Below are positions 54,035-62,753 of a stretch of DNA of 64,000 bases, in pieces. Origin of the DNA: Acetatifactor aquisgranensis (lineage in GTDB: Bacteria; Bacillota; Clostridia; Lachnospirales; Lachnospiraceae). The DNA is taken from assembly GCF_943193215.1 (NCBI RefSeq), contig NZ_CALPDH010000013.1, positions 62,001-126,000 on the forward strand, in the 5' to 3' direction. Numbering within the stretch: position 1 is the first letter of the stretch; every line of letters begins with the position of its first letter. The position numbers and the translations under genes are program-made. The notes beneath the pieces are model-generated. The model worked only from the letters and a program-made list of their open reading frames with translations, made no database searches and had not been told where the DNA came from.

Positions 54035-55837
54035 ATGGCAAGAACAGTAAGCATTGGAAATCAGGATTTTGAGAGTCTGAGGAAGAGGAATAATTTCTAT
54101 GTGGATAAGACCGGTTTCATAAAGGAATGGTGGGAATCGGACGATGCCGTGACGCTGATTGCCCGTCCCCGGCGTTTTGGAAAGACATTGGCAATGAATA
54201 TGCTGGAGAAGTTCTTTTCGATGGAATATGCGGGCAGAGGAGACCTGTTTGAGGGGTTGAGCATATGGGAAGAAAAATCCCCCTTGGGGGATTATAAATA
54301 TCGCCAGCTACAGGGGACGTACCCTGTTATAATGCTCAGTTTTGCGGATATCAAAGAGACCTCCTTTGCGCAGGCGAGAAAAGCCATATGCCGTACTATC
54401 AAGCTGCTGTTTGACAGATTTGACTTTTTGCTGGAAGGGGATTTGCTGAGCCAGAGCGAAAAGGATGACTTCAGGCAGATATCTGTAGAAATGGAAGATA
54501 ATGCGGCATCTTTTTCTCTGAAAGTTTTGTCCATTTATCTGTCTCGTTACTATGGCAGGAAAGTAATTATTCTTCTGGATGAATATGATACTCCCATGCA
54601 GGAGGCATATGTAAATGGGTATTGGGAGGAAATGGTCGCATTCACCAGGAGCCTGTTCAATGCCGCATTCAAGACGAATCCTTATCTGGAGCGGGCAATC
54701 ATGACGGGGATTACAAGAATCAGCAGAGAATCCATGTTCTCGGATTTGAACAATCTGGAGGTAGTGACCATTACTTCGGAAAAATATGCGGATAGTTTCG
54801 GATTTACGGAAGAAGAAGTGTTTGCGGCTCTGGATGAATATGGCCTGTCTGACAGGAAAGAGGAAGTGAAGCAGTGGTATGATGGGTTTGTGTTCGGAAA
54901 CCGTACAGATATTTACAACCCATGGTCTATCATCAATTATCTGGATAAAGGGAAGGCGGCGTCCTACTGGGTCAATACCAGTTCTAACAGCTTGGTTGGG
55001 AAACTGGTACGTGAGGGAAGCCCGGAACTTAAGATGACTATGGAAAGGCTGCTTCAGGAGGAGGGTTTCCGGGCCACGCTTGATGAGCAGGTTGTTTTTG
55101 ATCAGTTGGATCAGGGCGACGACGCTATATGGAGCTTGCTGCTTGCCAGCGGTTACCTGAAAGCGGAGCATGTGGAATTTAAGAAAGAAAGCGGAGAAAC
55201 AGAATATGATTTGAAGCTGACGAACATGGAAGTGCGCTTGATGTTCCGTCAGATGATTAAGGATTGGTTCAGGGGATGCCGCAGGGTCAATAATGCGTTC
55301 CTGCAGGCTCTGCTGGCGGATGATATAAAGGCGATGAATGCTTATATGAACAAGGTCGCTCTGCAGACTTTCAGTTATTTTGATATGGGAAAGAAACCCT
55401 CTGAATTGGAGCCGGAGCGATTTTATCATGGTTTTGTGCTGGGGATGATGGTGGAATTGGCGGATAGATATGTGCTGACCTCTAACCAGGAGAGCGGGTT
55501 TGGCAGGTATGATGTGATGTTGGAGCCAAAGCGGGAGAGCAGAGCTGCGGATAATCAGGATTTAGATGCGATTATTATAGAATTTAAAGTGCAGGATACA
55601 GATGAGGAGCAGGAACTTTCGGATACGGTGGAAGAGGCGTTGGCGCAGATAGAGCGGCAGAGGTATGATGCGGCGCTGGAGGCGAAAGGGATTCCCGGGG
55701 GACGGATTCGGAAGTATGGTTTTGCTTTTTGCGGGAAGAGGGTGTTGATTGGGAAAGGGGGTACACATGCCAAGGACAGTGAGCATCGGATGTCAGGACT
55801 TCGAGACGATACGGAGGGAAGGTTATTTTTATGTTGA
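54035..55837 (+). CDS. AAA-ATPase-like/DUF1703 protein, tandem copy 1
   Basis: 600 aa. Same plan as the gene at 32344: TVSIGNQDFESLR, YVDKTGFIKEW, ARPRRFGKTLAMNM, IILLDEYDTPM, then FGRYDVMLEP and IIIEFKV in the nuclease-like part. It runs past the normal family end (RVLIG) by about 27 residues into the next gene, as if its stop had been lost when the copy was made. Closely similar to copy 2 throughout. Function unknown. An upstream reading to 53543 lies within wecB antisense and is ignored. Confidence 0.88.
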   Translation: MARTVSIGNQDFESLRKRNNFYVDKTGFIKEWWESDDAVTLIARPRRFGKTLAMNMLEKFFSMEYAGRGDLFEGLSIWEEKSPLGDYKYRQLQGTYPVIMLSFADIKETSFAQARKAICRTIKLLFDRFDFLLEGDLLSQSEKDDFRQISVEMEDNAASFSLKVLSIYLSRYYGRKVIILLDEYDTPMQEAYVNGYWEEMVAFTRSLFNAAFKTNPYLERAIMTGITRISRESMFSDLNNLEVVTITSEKYADSFGFTEEEVFAALDEYGLSDRKEEVKQWYDGFVFGNRTDIYNPWSIINYLDKGKAASYWVNTSSNSLVGKLVREGSPELKMTMERLLQEEGFRATLDEQVVFDQLDQGDDAIWSLLLASGYLKAEHVEFKKESGETEYDLKLTNMEVRLMFRQMIKDWFRGCRRVNNAFLQALLADDIKAMNAYMNKVALQTFSYFDMGKKPSELEPERFYHGFVLGMMVELADRYVLTSNQESGFGRYDVMLEPKRESRAADNQDLDAIIIEFKVQDTDEEQELSDTVEEALAQIERQRYDAALEAKGIPGGRIRKYGFAFCGKRVLIGKGGTHAKDSEHRMSGLRDDTEGRLFLC

Positions 55838-57446
55838 CAAATCATATTTCATAAAGGAATGGTGGGAAGAGGGGGACAGCGCGACCCTGATTACCCGGCC
55901 CAGGCGTTTTGGGAAAACATTGACCATGAGCATGGTGGAGAAGTTCCTTTCTGTGGAGTACGCGGGCAGGGGCGACTTGTTCGCAGGCCTGGCTATCTGG
56001 AAAGAGGAGAAGTTCCGCAGGCTTCAGGGGACATACCCTGTGCTCATGCTCAGCTTTGCGGATATCAAGGAGACATCCTTTGCGCAGGCGAGGAAAGCGA
56101 TGTGCCGCGTGATTAAGGCGCTTTACGACAGGTTCAATTTCCTGCTGGAGGATGGCCCGTTAAGCGAGAGCGAGAAGAGGGATTTCAGGGAGATATCGGC
56201 GGACATGGAGGACAGTGCGGCGTCCTTTTCGCTGAAGATGCTGTGCTGCTATCTGTCCCGTTATTATGGAAAAAAGGTGGTAATCCTGTTAGACGAATAT
56301 GATACGCCCATGCAGGAGGCTTATGTGAACGGATTCTGGAATGAGATGGCTGCATTTACCAGAAGCCTGTTCAATGCCACTTTTAAGACAAATCCATATA
56401 TGGAACGCGCCATCATGACAGGAATCACGAGAGTAGGAAGGGAGTCTATGTTCTCGGATTTGAACAACTTAAAGGTGGTGACGGTCACCTCGGAGGAATA
56501 TGGGGACTGCTTTGGTTTCACGGAAGAGGAGGTGTCTGCCTCCATGGATGAGTTCGGACTCGTGGAAAAAGGAGAAGTATGCGCATGGTATGACGGTTTC
56601 GCGTTCGGGAAAAAACGAAGCATTTACAATCCCTGGTCCATTATTAACTACCTGGACAAACGGCAGTTCAGGCCTTACTGGGCGAACACCAGCTCCAACA
56701 GTCTGGTCGGAAAGCTGGTCCGGGAAGGGATACCGGATGTAAAAATCATCATGGAAGATCTGCTGCAGGGAAAATCCTTCCACACGACAATTGACGAACA
56801 AATCATATTCGCTCAGCTTGACCATAACATAAATGCAATCTGGAGCCTGCTCCTGGCCAGCGGCTATCTGAAAGCGGAGCATGTCACGTATGATGAACGC
56901 GGAAAAGCGGATTATGAGCTTCGGCTGACGAACCGGGAAGTGCGGATGATGTTTGAGCGCATGATTGATGGCTGGCTCGCGGAATATACCCCGGACTATA
57001 ATGCCTTTGTCAAGGCCCTGCTGCTGGGCGACAAAAAGGCGATGAACATCTATATGAACAGGACAGCCATGGCCACCTTCAGCTGCTTTGACTCGGGAAA
57101 CAGGCCATCAGAGGCTTCGGAGCCGGAGCGGTTCTACCATGGTTTCGTGCTGGGACTGATGGTTGACCTGGCGGACAGGTACAGCATTACATCGAACAGG
57201 GAGAGCGGATTCGGACGTTATGATGTCATGCTGGAGCCGAGAAACAGGGATGATGACGCGTTCATCTTTGAGTTCAAGGTGCGCGACCCGGGGGAGGAGC
57301 GCAGCCTGGAGGATACCGTGTGTGCAGCTTTGAAGCAGATTGAGGAAAAGCACTATGCCTGCACATTGGAAGAGAAAGGAATTCCAGGAGATAAAATTCG
57401 GAAATACGGCTTTGCCTTTGAGGGGAAGAAGGTGCTGATTGGTTGA
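55767..57446 (+). CDS. AAA-ATPase-like/DUF1703 protein, tandem copy 2
   Basis: 559 aa. TVSIGCQDFETIR, YVDKSYFIKEW, TRPRRFGKTLTMSM, VILLDEYDTPM, and a C-terminal nuclease-like core (FGRYDVMLEP, FIFEFKV). GGGAAAGGGGG sits before the ATG, which lies inside the last 71 bases of copy 1. Both read in the same direction in different frames. A strong terminator follows. The second half is slightly more GC-rich than copy 1. Confidence 0.9.
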   Translation: MPRTVSIGCQDFETIRREGYFYVDKSYFIKEWWEEGDSATLITRPRRFGKTLTMSMVEKFLSVEYAGRGDLFAGLAIWKEEKFRRLQGTYPVLMLSFADIKETSFAQARKAMCRVIKALYDRFNFLLEDGPLSESEKRDFREISADMEDSAASFSLKMLCCYLSRYYGKKVVILLDEYDTPMQEAYVNGFWNEMAAFTRSLFNATFKTNPYMERAIMTGITRVGRESMFSDLNNLKVVTVTSEEYGDCFGFTEEEVSASMDEFGLVEKGEVCAWYDGFAFGKKRSIYNPWSIINYLDKRQFRPYWANTSSNSLVGKLVREGIPDVKIIMEDLLQGKSFHTTIDEQIIFAQLDHNINAIWSLLLASGYLKAEHVTYDERGKADYELRLTNREVRMMFERMIDGWLAEYTPDYNAFVKALLLGDKKAMNIYMNRTAMATFSCFDSGNRPSEASEPERFYHGFVLGLMVDLADRYSITSNRESGFGRYDVMLEPRNRDDDAFIFEFKVRDPGEERSLEDTVCAALKQIEEKHYACTLEEKGIPGDKIRKYGFAFEGKKVLIG

Positions 57447-57511
57447 GCGGCAGTCACGCCGTTGAAATATAAAGCGCTTACCATCTGAATTGTGCATGTA
57501 TAAAATGAAAG

Positions 57512-57548
57512 AGCGGTGCGGGAAAACAAATTCTCCAGCACCGCTTTT
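57512..57548. terminator. Rho-independent terminator after the tandem pair
   Basis: Stem AGCGGTGC / GCACCGCT with an 18-base loop, followed by a short T run. It lies between the plus-strand DUF1703 pair and the minus-strand small gene and may serve both. Confidence 0.75.
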
Positions 57549-57565
57549 CGTCTCTGTGTAAATTC

Positions 57566-57757
57566 CTAATGAGGAAGGGGAGCCATCCCCAACTCCTCCC
57601 TCAGTTCGTCCACGCTCGGAAGAGGAACTCTGCATTGCTGATCGGCTGCATAATCATAGTAAGTGCTCCGATCATCCTTTTCCCATAGCGGACGGCCCTG
57701 ATAGCCGTCATAAGGACGGATTTTTGTTACAGTCTGTCTTGATTTTTCTGATTGCAT
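57566..57757 (-). CDS. Small hydrophilic protein, unknown
   Basis: 63 aa, with AGGAGG well placed before the ATG at 57757 (a start two codons earlier is too close to the ribosome site). It is charged, with aromatic residues near the middle (RSTYYDYAADQQ) and a proline-rich end. No domain recognised. It is monocistronic, with no signal or membrane segment. Confidence 0.5.
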   Translation of the reverse strand: MQSEKSRQTVTKIRPYDGYQGRPLWEKDDRSTYYDYAADQQCRVPLPSVDELREELGMAPLPH

Positions 57758-57845
57758 AAACATTCCTCCTACTGTCGATTTGATAATTATAATACTCTAA
57801 AGTGCCTCTTTGCAAGGCATTTCATTCAAATTTCAGAAATAAATT

Positions 57846-58214
57846 CTATTGTATATTGGTTGTAGCGAGAAAGTTTTCCACCTCCTGCATCAAGCCTGCA
57901 GGAGAGTCTCCGGCAACAATGTGGTACGCGTCTTCCAGCTGCTTTTTTTCTGACTGCAAAGCGCTGTCTCCTTTCAGTCTGTCCACATATGTCTGCGCGC
58001 ATCTGACAAGATATCCCTCCAGCTCGGCCCAAACGACAGAGTCATTAAGAAAATCCAGTTTATCATTACGGTAACTTGCATTTTCCGTAGCATAGCCGTA
58101 AGTCTTGACCGCTATATCCTCCGGCACTGGCCGGCCGGAAAACTGCAACGGCAATTCCCACACTACATCACGGCACCAGCTCTTCCGAAACTCGGGATGT
58201 TCCTGCTCAAACAT
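57846..58214 (-). CDS. Unrecognised ORF C of a three-ORF set
   Basis: 122 aa, soluble, helical and charged. It overlaps the upstream ORF by 8 bases, starting in its stop region. Not recognised. The ribosome site is weak, so translation would depend on coupling. Together with the two ORFs before it, it may be a single former gene broken by frame changes, or three cooperating genes. Confidence 0.4.
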   Translation of the reverse strand: MFEQEHPEFRKSWCRDVVWELPLQFSGRPVPEDIAVKTYGYATENASYRNDKLDFLNDSVVWAELEGYLVRCAQTYVDRLKGDSALQSEKKQLEDAYHIVAGDSPAGLMQEVENFLATTNIQ

Positions 58215-58560
58215 AATATTCTGCCAGTTTCAGCGCCCATAAGGCATAAAACGCCCGAAGCTTTGCCGGCGCGTAATGCACTACGGCGTTAAAATCGCGA
58301 ATCTGGAAAAACTGTATGTCCGTCCTCAACGTGCCGTGAAGCGTTAAGCTGATTTTTTGAATAAATTCGTAGATATCCTCATTGCAGCTGAACAGATAAG
58401 AGCCCTTTCGGCTTCCCTCTTCAGTCGCTTTCTTTATTTCAGACTCAAGCATATGAATCAACAGGGAAAACGGATGATACAATGAATAAAAGTCGTATTT
58501 TTTAGCCGGAGCGCGTTCTAATGCTTTTAACGATTGCAGCAGCTGCTTCCGTGGTGCCAA
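58207..58560 (-). CDS. Unrecognised ORF B of a three-ORF set
   Basis: 117 aa, beginning with TTG if used, with GAGG about 10 bases upstream. Helical, with aromatic patches. Overlaps ORF A by 34 bases and ORF C by 8. Not recognised. Confidence 0.4.
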   Translation of the reverse strand: MAPRKQLLQSLKALERAPAKKYDFYSLYHPFSLLIHMLESEIKKATEEGSRKGSYLFSCNEDIYEFIQKISLTLHGTLRTDIQFFQIRDFNAVVHYAPAKLRAFYALWALKLAEYYV

Positions 58561-59135
58561 AGCAAATTAACCTCATCCGCCAACCTCAGATTTTCCGGCT
58601 CGTTTCGCTTTAGCCAGGCTTCCACGACAATCAAAAGCATGGCGCTCTGCCATTTCAATATGGGGATGGACAGTCCCTTGTCCATGCGCTCCATCGTAAG
58701 ATTGCTTCTCGTATGGAATACAAGGAAATATTCCAGAAATAATATCTTCTCCTCCTCACGAAAATATTTCAGCGTACCGACCAACATCCCCCAGAAAAGG
58801 AATTTGTCCTTCTTCCCCAGTTCCCCATATCCCGCAACTCGGAGGTCACATGCCGCAGTCTCTTTTATCAACATGCGCAACGCTTTTCTGTTTCCTTGAG
58901 GTTCTTTCCCACTGATGCGACAATATTCCCTGTATGCAGGAAGTTTTGACAAGCAAAGAGATATAGAAGCGGTGGTCAGAAAGCCGACAGGCTGTTTTGC
59001 AGACGGACTTACTTCCGAAACCCTGTAAAAATCCCAGCTTACCCTGGAGAATTTCGGAAACGGAATAAAGGCAAGAGAAGAATGGAAAAACGCGGAAAGG
59101 ATATACAAAGAATTGACTGTTTCCATCCATCCCAT
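58527..59135 (-). CDS. Unrecognised ORF A of a three-ORF set
   Basis: 202 aa. Mostly helical with aromatic and charged residues, for example DKFLFWGMLVGTLKYF and FREEEKILFLEYFLVFH. Not recognised. Just upstream, another frame (about 59217 to 59120) reads a coherent acidic helical segment ending EVDEARQLVWDGWKQ, which would join to ORF A after a one-base change, so the gene start may be lost by a frameshift. No clear ribosome site before the ATG. Confidence 0.4.
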   Translation of the reverse strand: MGWMETVNSLYILSAFFHSSLAFIPFPKFSRVSWDFYRVSEVSPSAKQPVGFLTTASISLCLSKLPAYREYCRISGKEPQGNRKALRMLIKETAACDLRVAGYGELGKKDKFLFWGMLVGTLKYFREEEKILFLEYFLVFHTRSNLTMERMDKGLSIPILKWQSAMLLIVVEAWLKRNEPENLRLADEVNLLWHHGSSCCNR

Positions 59136-59238
59136 ACCAGTTGCCTGGCTTCGTCAACTTCCTGCTGTAGCGCCAGCTGGTGCTGCCTTTCCCGGGAGAT
59201 TGCTTCAAGAAATTCGGCAAAGGGCTGTATGTACCAGA

Positions 59239-59376
59239 ATATGGAAACCCTGTGGAGCGTGCTGTTCACCACCGGTTATCTGCCCCAACGAGGAAAGGAA
59301 ACTCTCGCGCAGGGCGGAAGTGCCCTACCCTAATGCTTTAAATAGAGGCTCATTTTGCCCTGAATGCCCAGAATTT
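59239..59376 (+). pseudogene. Fragment of a DUF1703 gene
   Basis: Reads METLWSVLFTTGYLPQRGKE, matching the NLWSVLFTTGYLTRRGAEE stretch in the middle of the gene at 32344 and unlike the tandem pair (IWSLLLASGYL). A weak continuation similar to ALPNLEIRQIF follows in another frame. The rest of the gene is gone. It overlaps the end of GtrA slightly. Confidence 0.65.
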
Positions 59377-59832
59377 ACTGATTAAGAAATTCAGCGGCAC
59401 ACTGATGATCAGATTAATCAGCGGGGCGATGAATTTAGAGAGGCCTACCGTCTGAATCCAGAACCACCCCAGGAGGTTATTCAGGACGATTCCGGTGAAA
59501 CCGTATGAGATATATGTCTTCAGCAGAGCTTTGGGGACAGACCTCTTTTCCCCATCCTGCATGGTGAACACGAAGCGGCTGTTCCAGTAGAAAGACCAGA
59601 GGACGCTGAGCAGAAACGCTACGACGTTTCCTGCAATGAAGTCCCAGTCCGCCTCCAATGGCCGCATCAGGAACAGCACCAGCACGTTGAGTGCATAGCT
59701 GACCAGCGTATTGGACACCCCTACGATGCCGAACCTTATGAACTGCAGGAGACTGCTTGCCGTTTCGCCTGAAGCATCCAAATGGAATGTTCTTAGGATT
59801 CTTTGTATTCGTTGGATCTGCCTGTTGTCCAT
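59350..59832 (-). CDS. GtrA family membrane protein
   Basis: 160 aa. Four membrane segments and the RFGIVGVSNTLVSYALNVLVLF and FYWNSRFVFT patterns of GtrA. Such proteins are thought to move undecaprenyl-phosphate-linked sugars across the membrane. Works with GtrB-like transferases, one of which is the partial gene at the window end. GGGAGG precedes the ATG (an upstream ATG at 59889 is less likely). Last gene of the amino-sugar operon. Confidence 0.88.
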   Translation of the reverse strand: MDNRQIQRIQRILRTFHLDASGETASSLLQFIRFGIVGVSNTLVSYALNVLVLFLMRPLEADWDFIAGNVVAFLLSVLWSFYWNSRFVFTMQDGEKRSVPKALLKTYISYGFTGIVLNNLLGWFWIQTVGLSKFIAPLINLIISVPLNFLISKFWAFRAK

Positions 59833-59931
59833 AATGCAGCCTCCCTTTTTTACCGTAAATGGCTCCCGCTCCCTGCTTTTCCTCTCCATACCCGCCCTAT
59901 CGGCAGCGAATAGGGGGCCATTTATCGTCGA

Positions 59932-61026
59932 TTATTGAAAGCGGTTAATCGCCTCAATGACGTATTCCTGTTCTTCTGCCGTCATTCCATTATATAAAGG
60001 GATTGACAGCACCGTCCTTGCATAGCACTCCGTAATTGGCAGGCTCCCTTCTCCAAAGCCCAAATACCGGTATGCTTCCGACAAATGGGGCGGGATGGGA
60101 TAGTGGATGATGGTTCCGATTTCCCTATCGTTTAAGTAATCAATCAGCTCCTGGCGGCGTTCTGTGCGTACCACGAACTGATGCCATATATGGGTGGCTC
60201 CATCTCGAATACTTGGAAGGACGATATCGGGATGGGTGAGCTCTGCCAGATATCGGCCACAAATCCTACGCTTGTCAGCCTCCAGCTCCTCCATATGGGA
60301 CAGCCTCACCCGCAGGAGTCCAGCCTGCAGCTCGTCCAGCCGCGAGTTCGTTCCTACCACGCGGTTGTAGTATCTTTTCTCGCTCCCATAGTTGCGGAAC
60401 ACCCGTACATCTTCCGCTATCTTAGGGTCATTTGTGACGATTGCTCCAGCGTCCCCGAAAGCTCCCAGATTCTTGGAAGGGTAGAAAGAGAAGCAGCCAA
60501 TGTCGCCGAACGTCCCCGTCATCTGTCCGCCAAAGCGTGCCCCATGGGACTGGGCGCAGTCCTCTACCACGCGGAGGCCATGCCTCCTGGCGATGTCCAT
60601 GATGGGAGCCATGTTGGATGCCTGGCCATATAAGTGGACTACCAGGATAGCTTTGGTCCTATCTGTTATTCTATCCTCTATTTGGGATGCATCTATGTTA
60701 AAATATTCATCGGGCTCAACAAACACAGGGGCGGCTCCATTGATTGTAATCCCCATGACACTGGCAATGTAGGTGTTTCCCTGAACAATCACTTCATCGC
60801 CTTTGCCGATTCCCAGAACACGGAAAGCAATCCAAAGGGCATCCAGGCCGCTGGCCAATCCCACACAGTATCTGCTGCCGGTATATGCGGCAAATTCTTC
60901 TTCAAAGGACTGAACCTCTTTTCCGAGGACGTACCACCCGGAACGAAGCACTTCCAAAGCTTTCTTTTCAAATTCCTCTTGATAGAGGTAAAATCCTTTA
61001 TCCAATCTATTCGGCATTATCTTCAT
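59932..61026 (-). CDS. DegT/DnrJ/EryC1/StrS sugar aminotransferase, FdtB/QdtB-like
   Basis: 364 aa. Fold-type I PLP enzyme with the lysine in SFYPSKNLGAFGDAGAIVT, ASGLDALWIAFRVLGIGKGDEVIVQGNTY at the cofactor-binding N-terminus and QSHGARF for the substrate. It should add an amino group to a 3-keto-6-deoxy sugar nucleotide made by the next gene, giving dTDP-3-amino-3,6-dideoxyhexose. AAGGAG precedes the ATG. Glucose/galactose stereochemistry not resolvable. Confidence 0.9.
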   Translation of the reverse strand: MKIMPNRLDKGFYLYQEEFEKKALEVLRSGWYVLGKEVQSFEEEFAAYTGSRYCVGLASGLDALWIAFRVLGIGKGDEVIVQGNTYIASVMGITINGAAPVFVEPDEYFNIDASQIEDRITDRTKAILVVHLYGQASNMAPIMDIARRHGLRVVEDCAQSHGARFGGQMTGTFGDIGCFSFYPSKNLGAFGDAGAIVTNDPKIAEDVRVFRNYGSEKRYYNRVVGTNSRLDELQAGLLRVRLSHMEELEADKRRICGRYLAELTHPDIVLPSIRDGATHIWHQFVVRTERRQELIDYLNDREIGTIIHYPIPPHLSEAYRYLGFGEGSLPITECYARTVLSIPLYNGMTAEEQEYVIEAINRFQ

Positions 61027-61091
61027 AACATCTTCTCCTTTTTATGTGGATTCGTTTCTTCTTGCCGTAAATAGGAGAATTACCTAATGTT

Positions 61092-61514
61092 TCATGGCAT
61101 TTCCTCATCAATGATTGCAATATACTCATCATAATTCCGAATATATTCTGTGGTATCATAATGCTCACTGGCCAGGCAGAGCAGTACGGAATCTGCGCTG
61201 AAATCATACATATCTTTCCAGAGCATGGCGGGCAAATAAATTCCTGTGTGAGGGCGGTTCAGAACAAAGACTGCTTCATTCCCTTTTCCGTCCTGTACCT
61301 TTACTTTACAGGAACCTGCCACATTGATTAGTACAAATTGAGATTTGCGGTTGGCATGCTGTCCTCTGACCACATCATTGGCCGAACCGTAGATGTAAAA
61401 TATGCGGGCAATGTCAAAAGGGATATCTTTCATCCCCTCCACCACAACTAAATGCCCCCGGTCATCTCCGTTTTGGGAGAATTCCAACATTTGTGCACCA
61501 ATATGTTTTGACAT
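61092..61514 (-). CDS. dTDP-sugar 3,4-ketoisomerase, FdtA/QdtA family
   Basis: 140 aa. Cupin fold of the WxcM/FdtA family: NGDDRGHLVVVEGMKDIPFDIARIFYIYG, VRGQHANRKSQFVLI, and YLPAMLWKDMYDFS. The enzyme shifts the keto group from C4 to C3 of dTDP-4-keto-6-deoxy-glucose. AGGAGGT sits before the ATG; an in-frame ATG 13 codons upstream lacks such a site. Next to its aminotransferase and acetyltransferase partners. Confidence 0.9.
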   Translation of the reverse strand: MSKHIGAQMLEFSQNGDDRGHLVVVEGMKDIPFDIARIFYIYGSANDVVRGQHANRKSQFVLINVAGSCKVKVQDGKGNEAVFVLNRPHTGIYLPAMLWKDMYDFSADSVLLCLASEHYDTTEYIRNYDEYIAIIDEEMP

Positions 61515-61562
61515 GTACTTACCTCCTCGTATCTTGACAAAGCCTGCCATCAAAGCGTTTCG

Positions 61563-62252
61563 CTACACGTCCCTGATAACCCGTGCCGGGATTCCCATGA
61601 CCACTTTCCCGCCCGGGACATCCCTCGTCACCAGCGCGCCGGCTCCGACAATGGCATTGTCGCCAATCCTGACGCCGGGAAGGATATTTGCGGCAGCCCC
61701 GATGGTGACGTAGTCCCCGATGGATGCCCCCCGGACATGCCCCTCATCATACTCTTCCCTGCCCATGGTATTGTCGTTGGTAGTGGCCACCAGGACGCTG
61801 ATAAAGACATGGCTCCCAATCACCATGTTTCCGGTGATATGGGAATTGTCCATTATCTTCGTATAGTCGCCAATCCTCGTATTATAGTTCACGCTCACAT
61901 TCCTGCTGATGATGCAATGGCTGCCGATTCTGCACTCTTCACGTATCGAGCAGAAGTCGCCTAATAGATTGTGGCCTCCTATCTCGCTTCCGGCATACAG
62001 GATTACAGAAGGGCAGAGGATGCAGCCCGTGCCTATCTTCAGCTCCGGGTATTCCGGCTTCAGCTTCCGGGAGGTGGCGCCCGGAGAAGTGGGCGGCTTC
62101 CCTATGACACAGTGGTCATATATCTCACATCCGGATTGGATCACCGTATTGGGGTAGACCACCACATAATCATGTATGATTACGCCATCCTCGATCGTCA
62201 CATTGCCATGTATGACGGCGGTATCGGCGATATGGGCTTTGCTGCTTATCAT
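61563..62252 (-). CDS. Left-handed beta-helix acyltransferase
   Basis: 229 aa. Hexapeptide repeats throughout, for example GNVTIEDGVIIHDYVVVYPN and IGDYVTIGAAANILPGVRIGDNAIVGAGALVT, end in VMGIPARVIRD. It fits the FdtC/QdtC and WbbJ group that acetylates the 3-amino group of dTDP-amino-sugars. The second ATG, seven bases after GGAGGG, is chosen; the first is too close. Overlaps MaoC by four bases. Confidence 0.9.
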   Translation of the reverse strand: MISSKAHIADTAVIHGNVTIEDGVIIHDYVVVYPNTVIQSGCEIYDHCVIGKPPTSPGATSRKLKPEYPELKIGTGCILCPSVILYAGSEIGGHNLLGDFCSIREECRIGSHCIISRNVSVNYNTRIGDYTKIMDNSHITGNMVIGSHVFISVLVATTNDNTMGREEYDEGHVRGASIGDYVTIGAAANILPGVRIGDNAIVGAGALVTRDVPGGKVVMGIPARVIRDV

Positions 62253-62683
62253 ATCCATCCCTCCTCAGATTCCGGGGCCTTGACGATGGCATATCCATCC
62301 AGGACCAGTTCGCCTTTCTGGTTCTCGGCATAGGTCCTGAGCTTCACTATCCTTTTGTCAGGATTGAGCACATCTGCCACTTCTGCTATGGCGGTGATGG
62401 TATCACCTATGTAGACAGGTTTCAGGAACCTGGAGTCCTGTTCCATGTAGATTGTCCCCGCCCCTGGCAGGTACATGCCTATCACTGTCGAGACCATCCC
62501 GGATATGAGGGCTCCGTGTGCAATCCTGGCATGCGCAAAGCTGTCGGCGGCAGCTACCCCGTCCACATGGATCGGATTGAAGTCCCCTGTTATCCCCGCA
62601 AAAAGATAAACATCTGATTCGGAGACTGTCTTCGCAAAATGCGCCCTGCACCCAGGCGCTATCTCCTTCCCAAACATCCTCAT
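62249..62683 (-). CDS. MaoC-like hotdog dehydratase
   Basis: 144 aa. Hotdog fold with the enoyl-CoA hydratase-2 signature AGITGDFNPIHVDGVAAADS (catalytic Asp-x-x-x-x-His), then FAHARIAHGALISGMVSTVIGMYLPG. MaoC enzymes hydrate enoyl-CoA thioesters. Embedded between sugar-acyltransferase genes, it may make a hydroxyacyl-CoA donor for the acyltransferase. AGGAGG lies upstream. Confidence 0.88.
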   Translation of the reverse strand: MRMFGKEIAPGCRAHFAKTVSESDVYLFAGITGDFNPIHVDGVAAADSFAHARIAHGALISGMVSTVIGMYLPGAGTIYMEQDSRFLKPVYIGDTITAIAEVADVLNPDKRIVKLRTYAENQKGELVLDGYAIVKAPESEEGWI

Positions 62684-62753
62684 GCGGCCTCCTTTCTATA
62701 TATCCTCCAGGGCATCCCGGACGGCAACCGTGTCAGGCCGCAAATTCTTTTCC

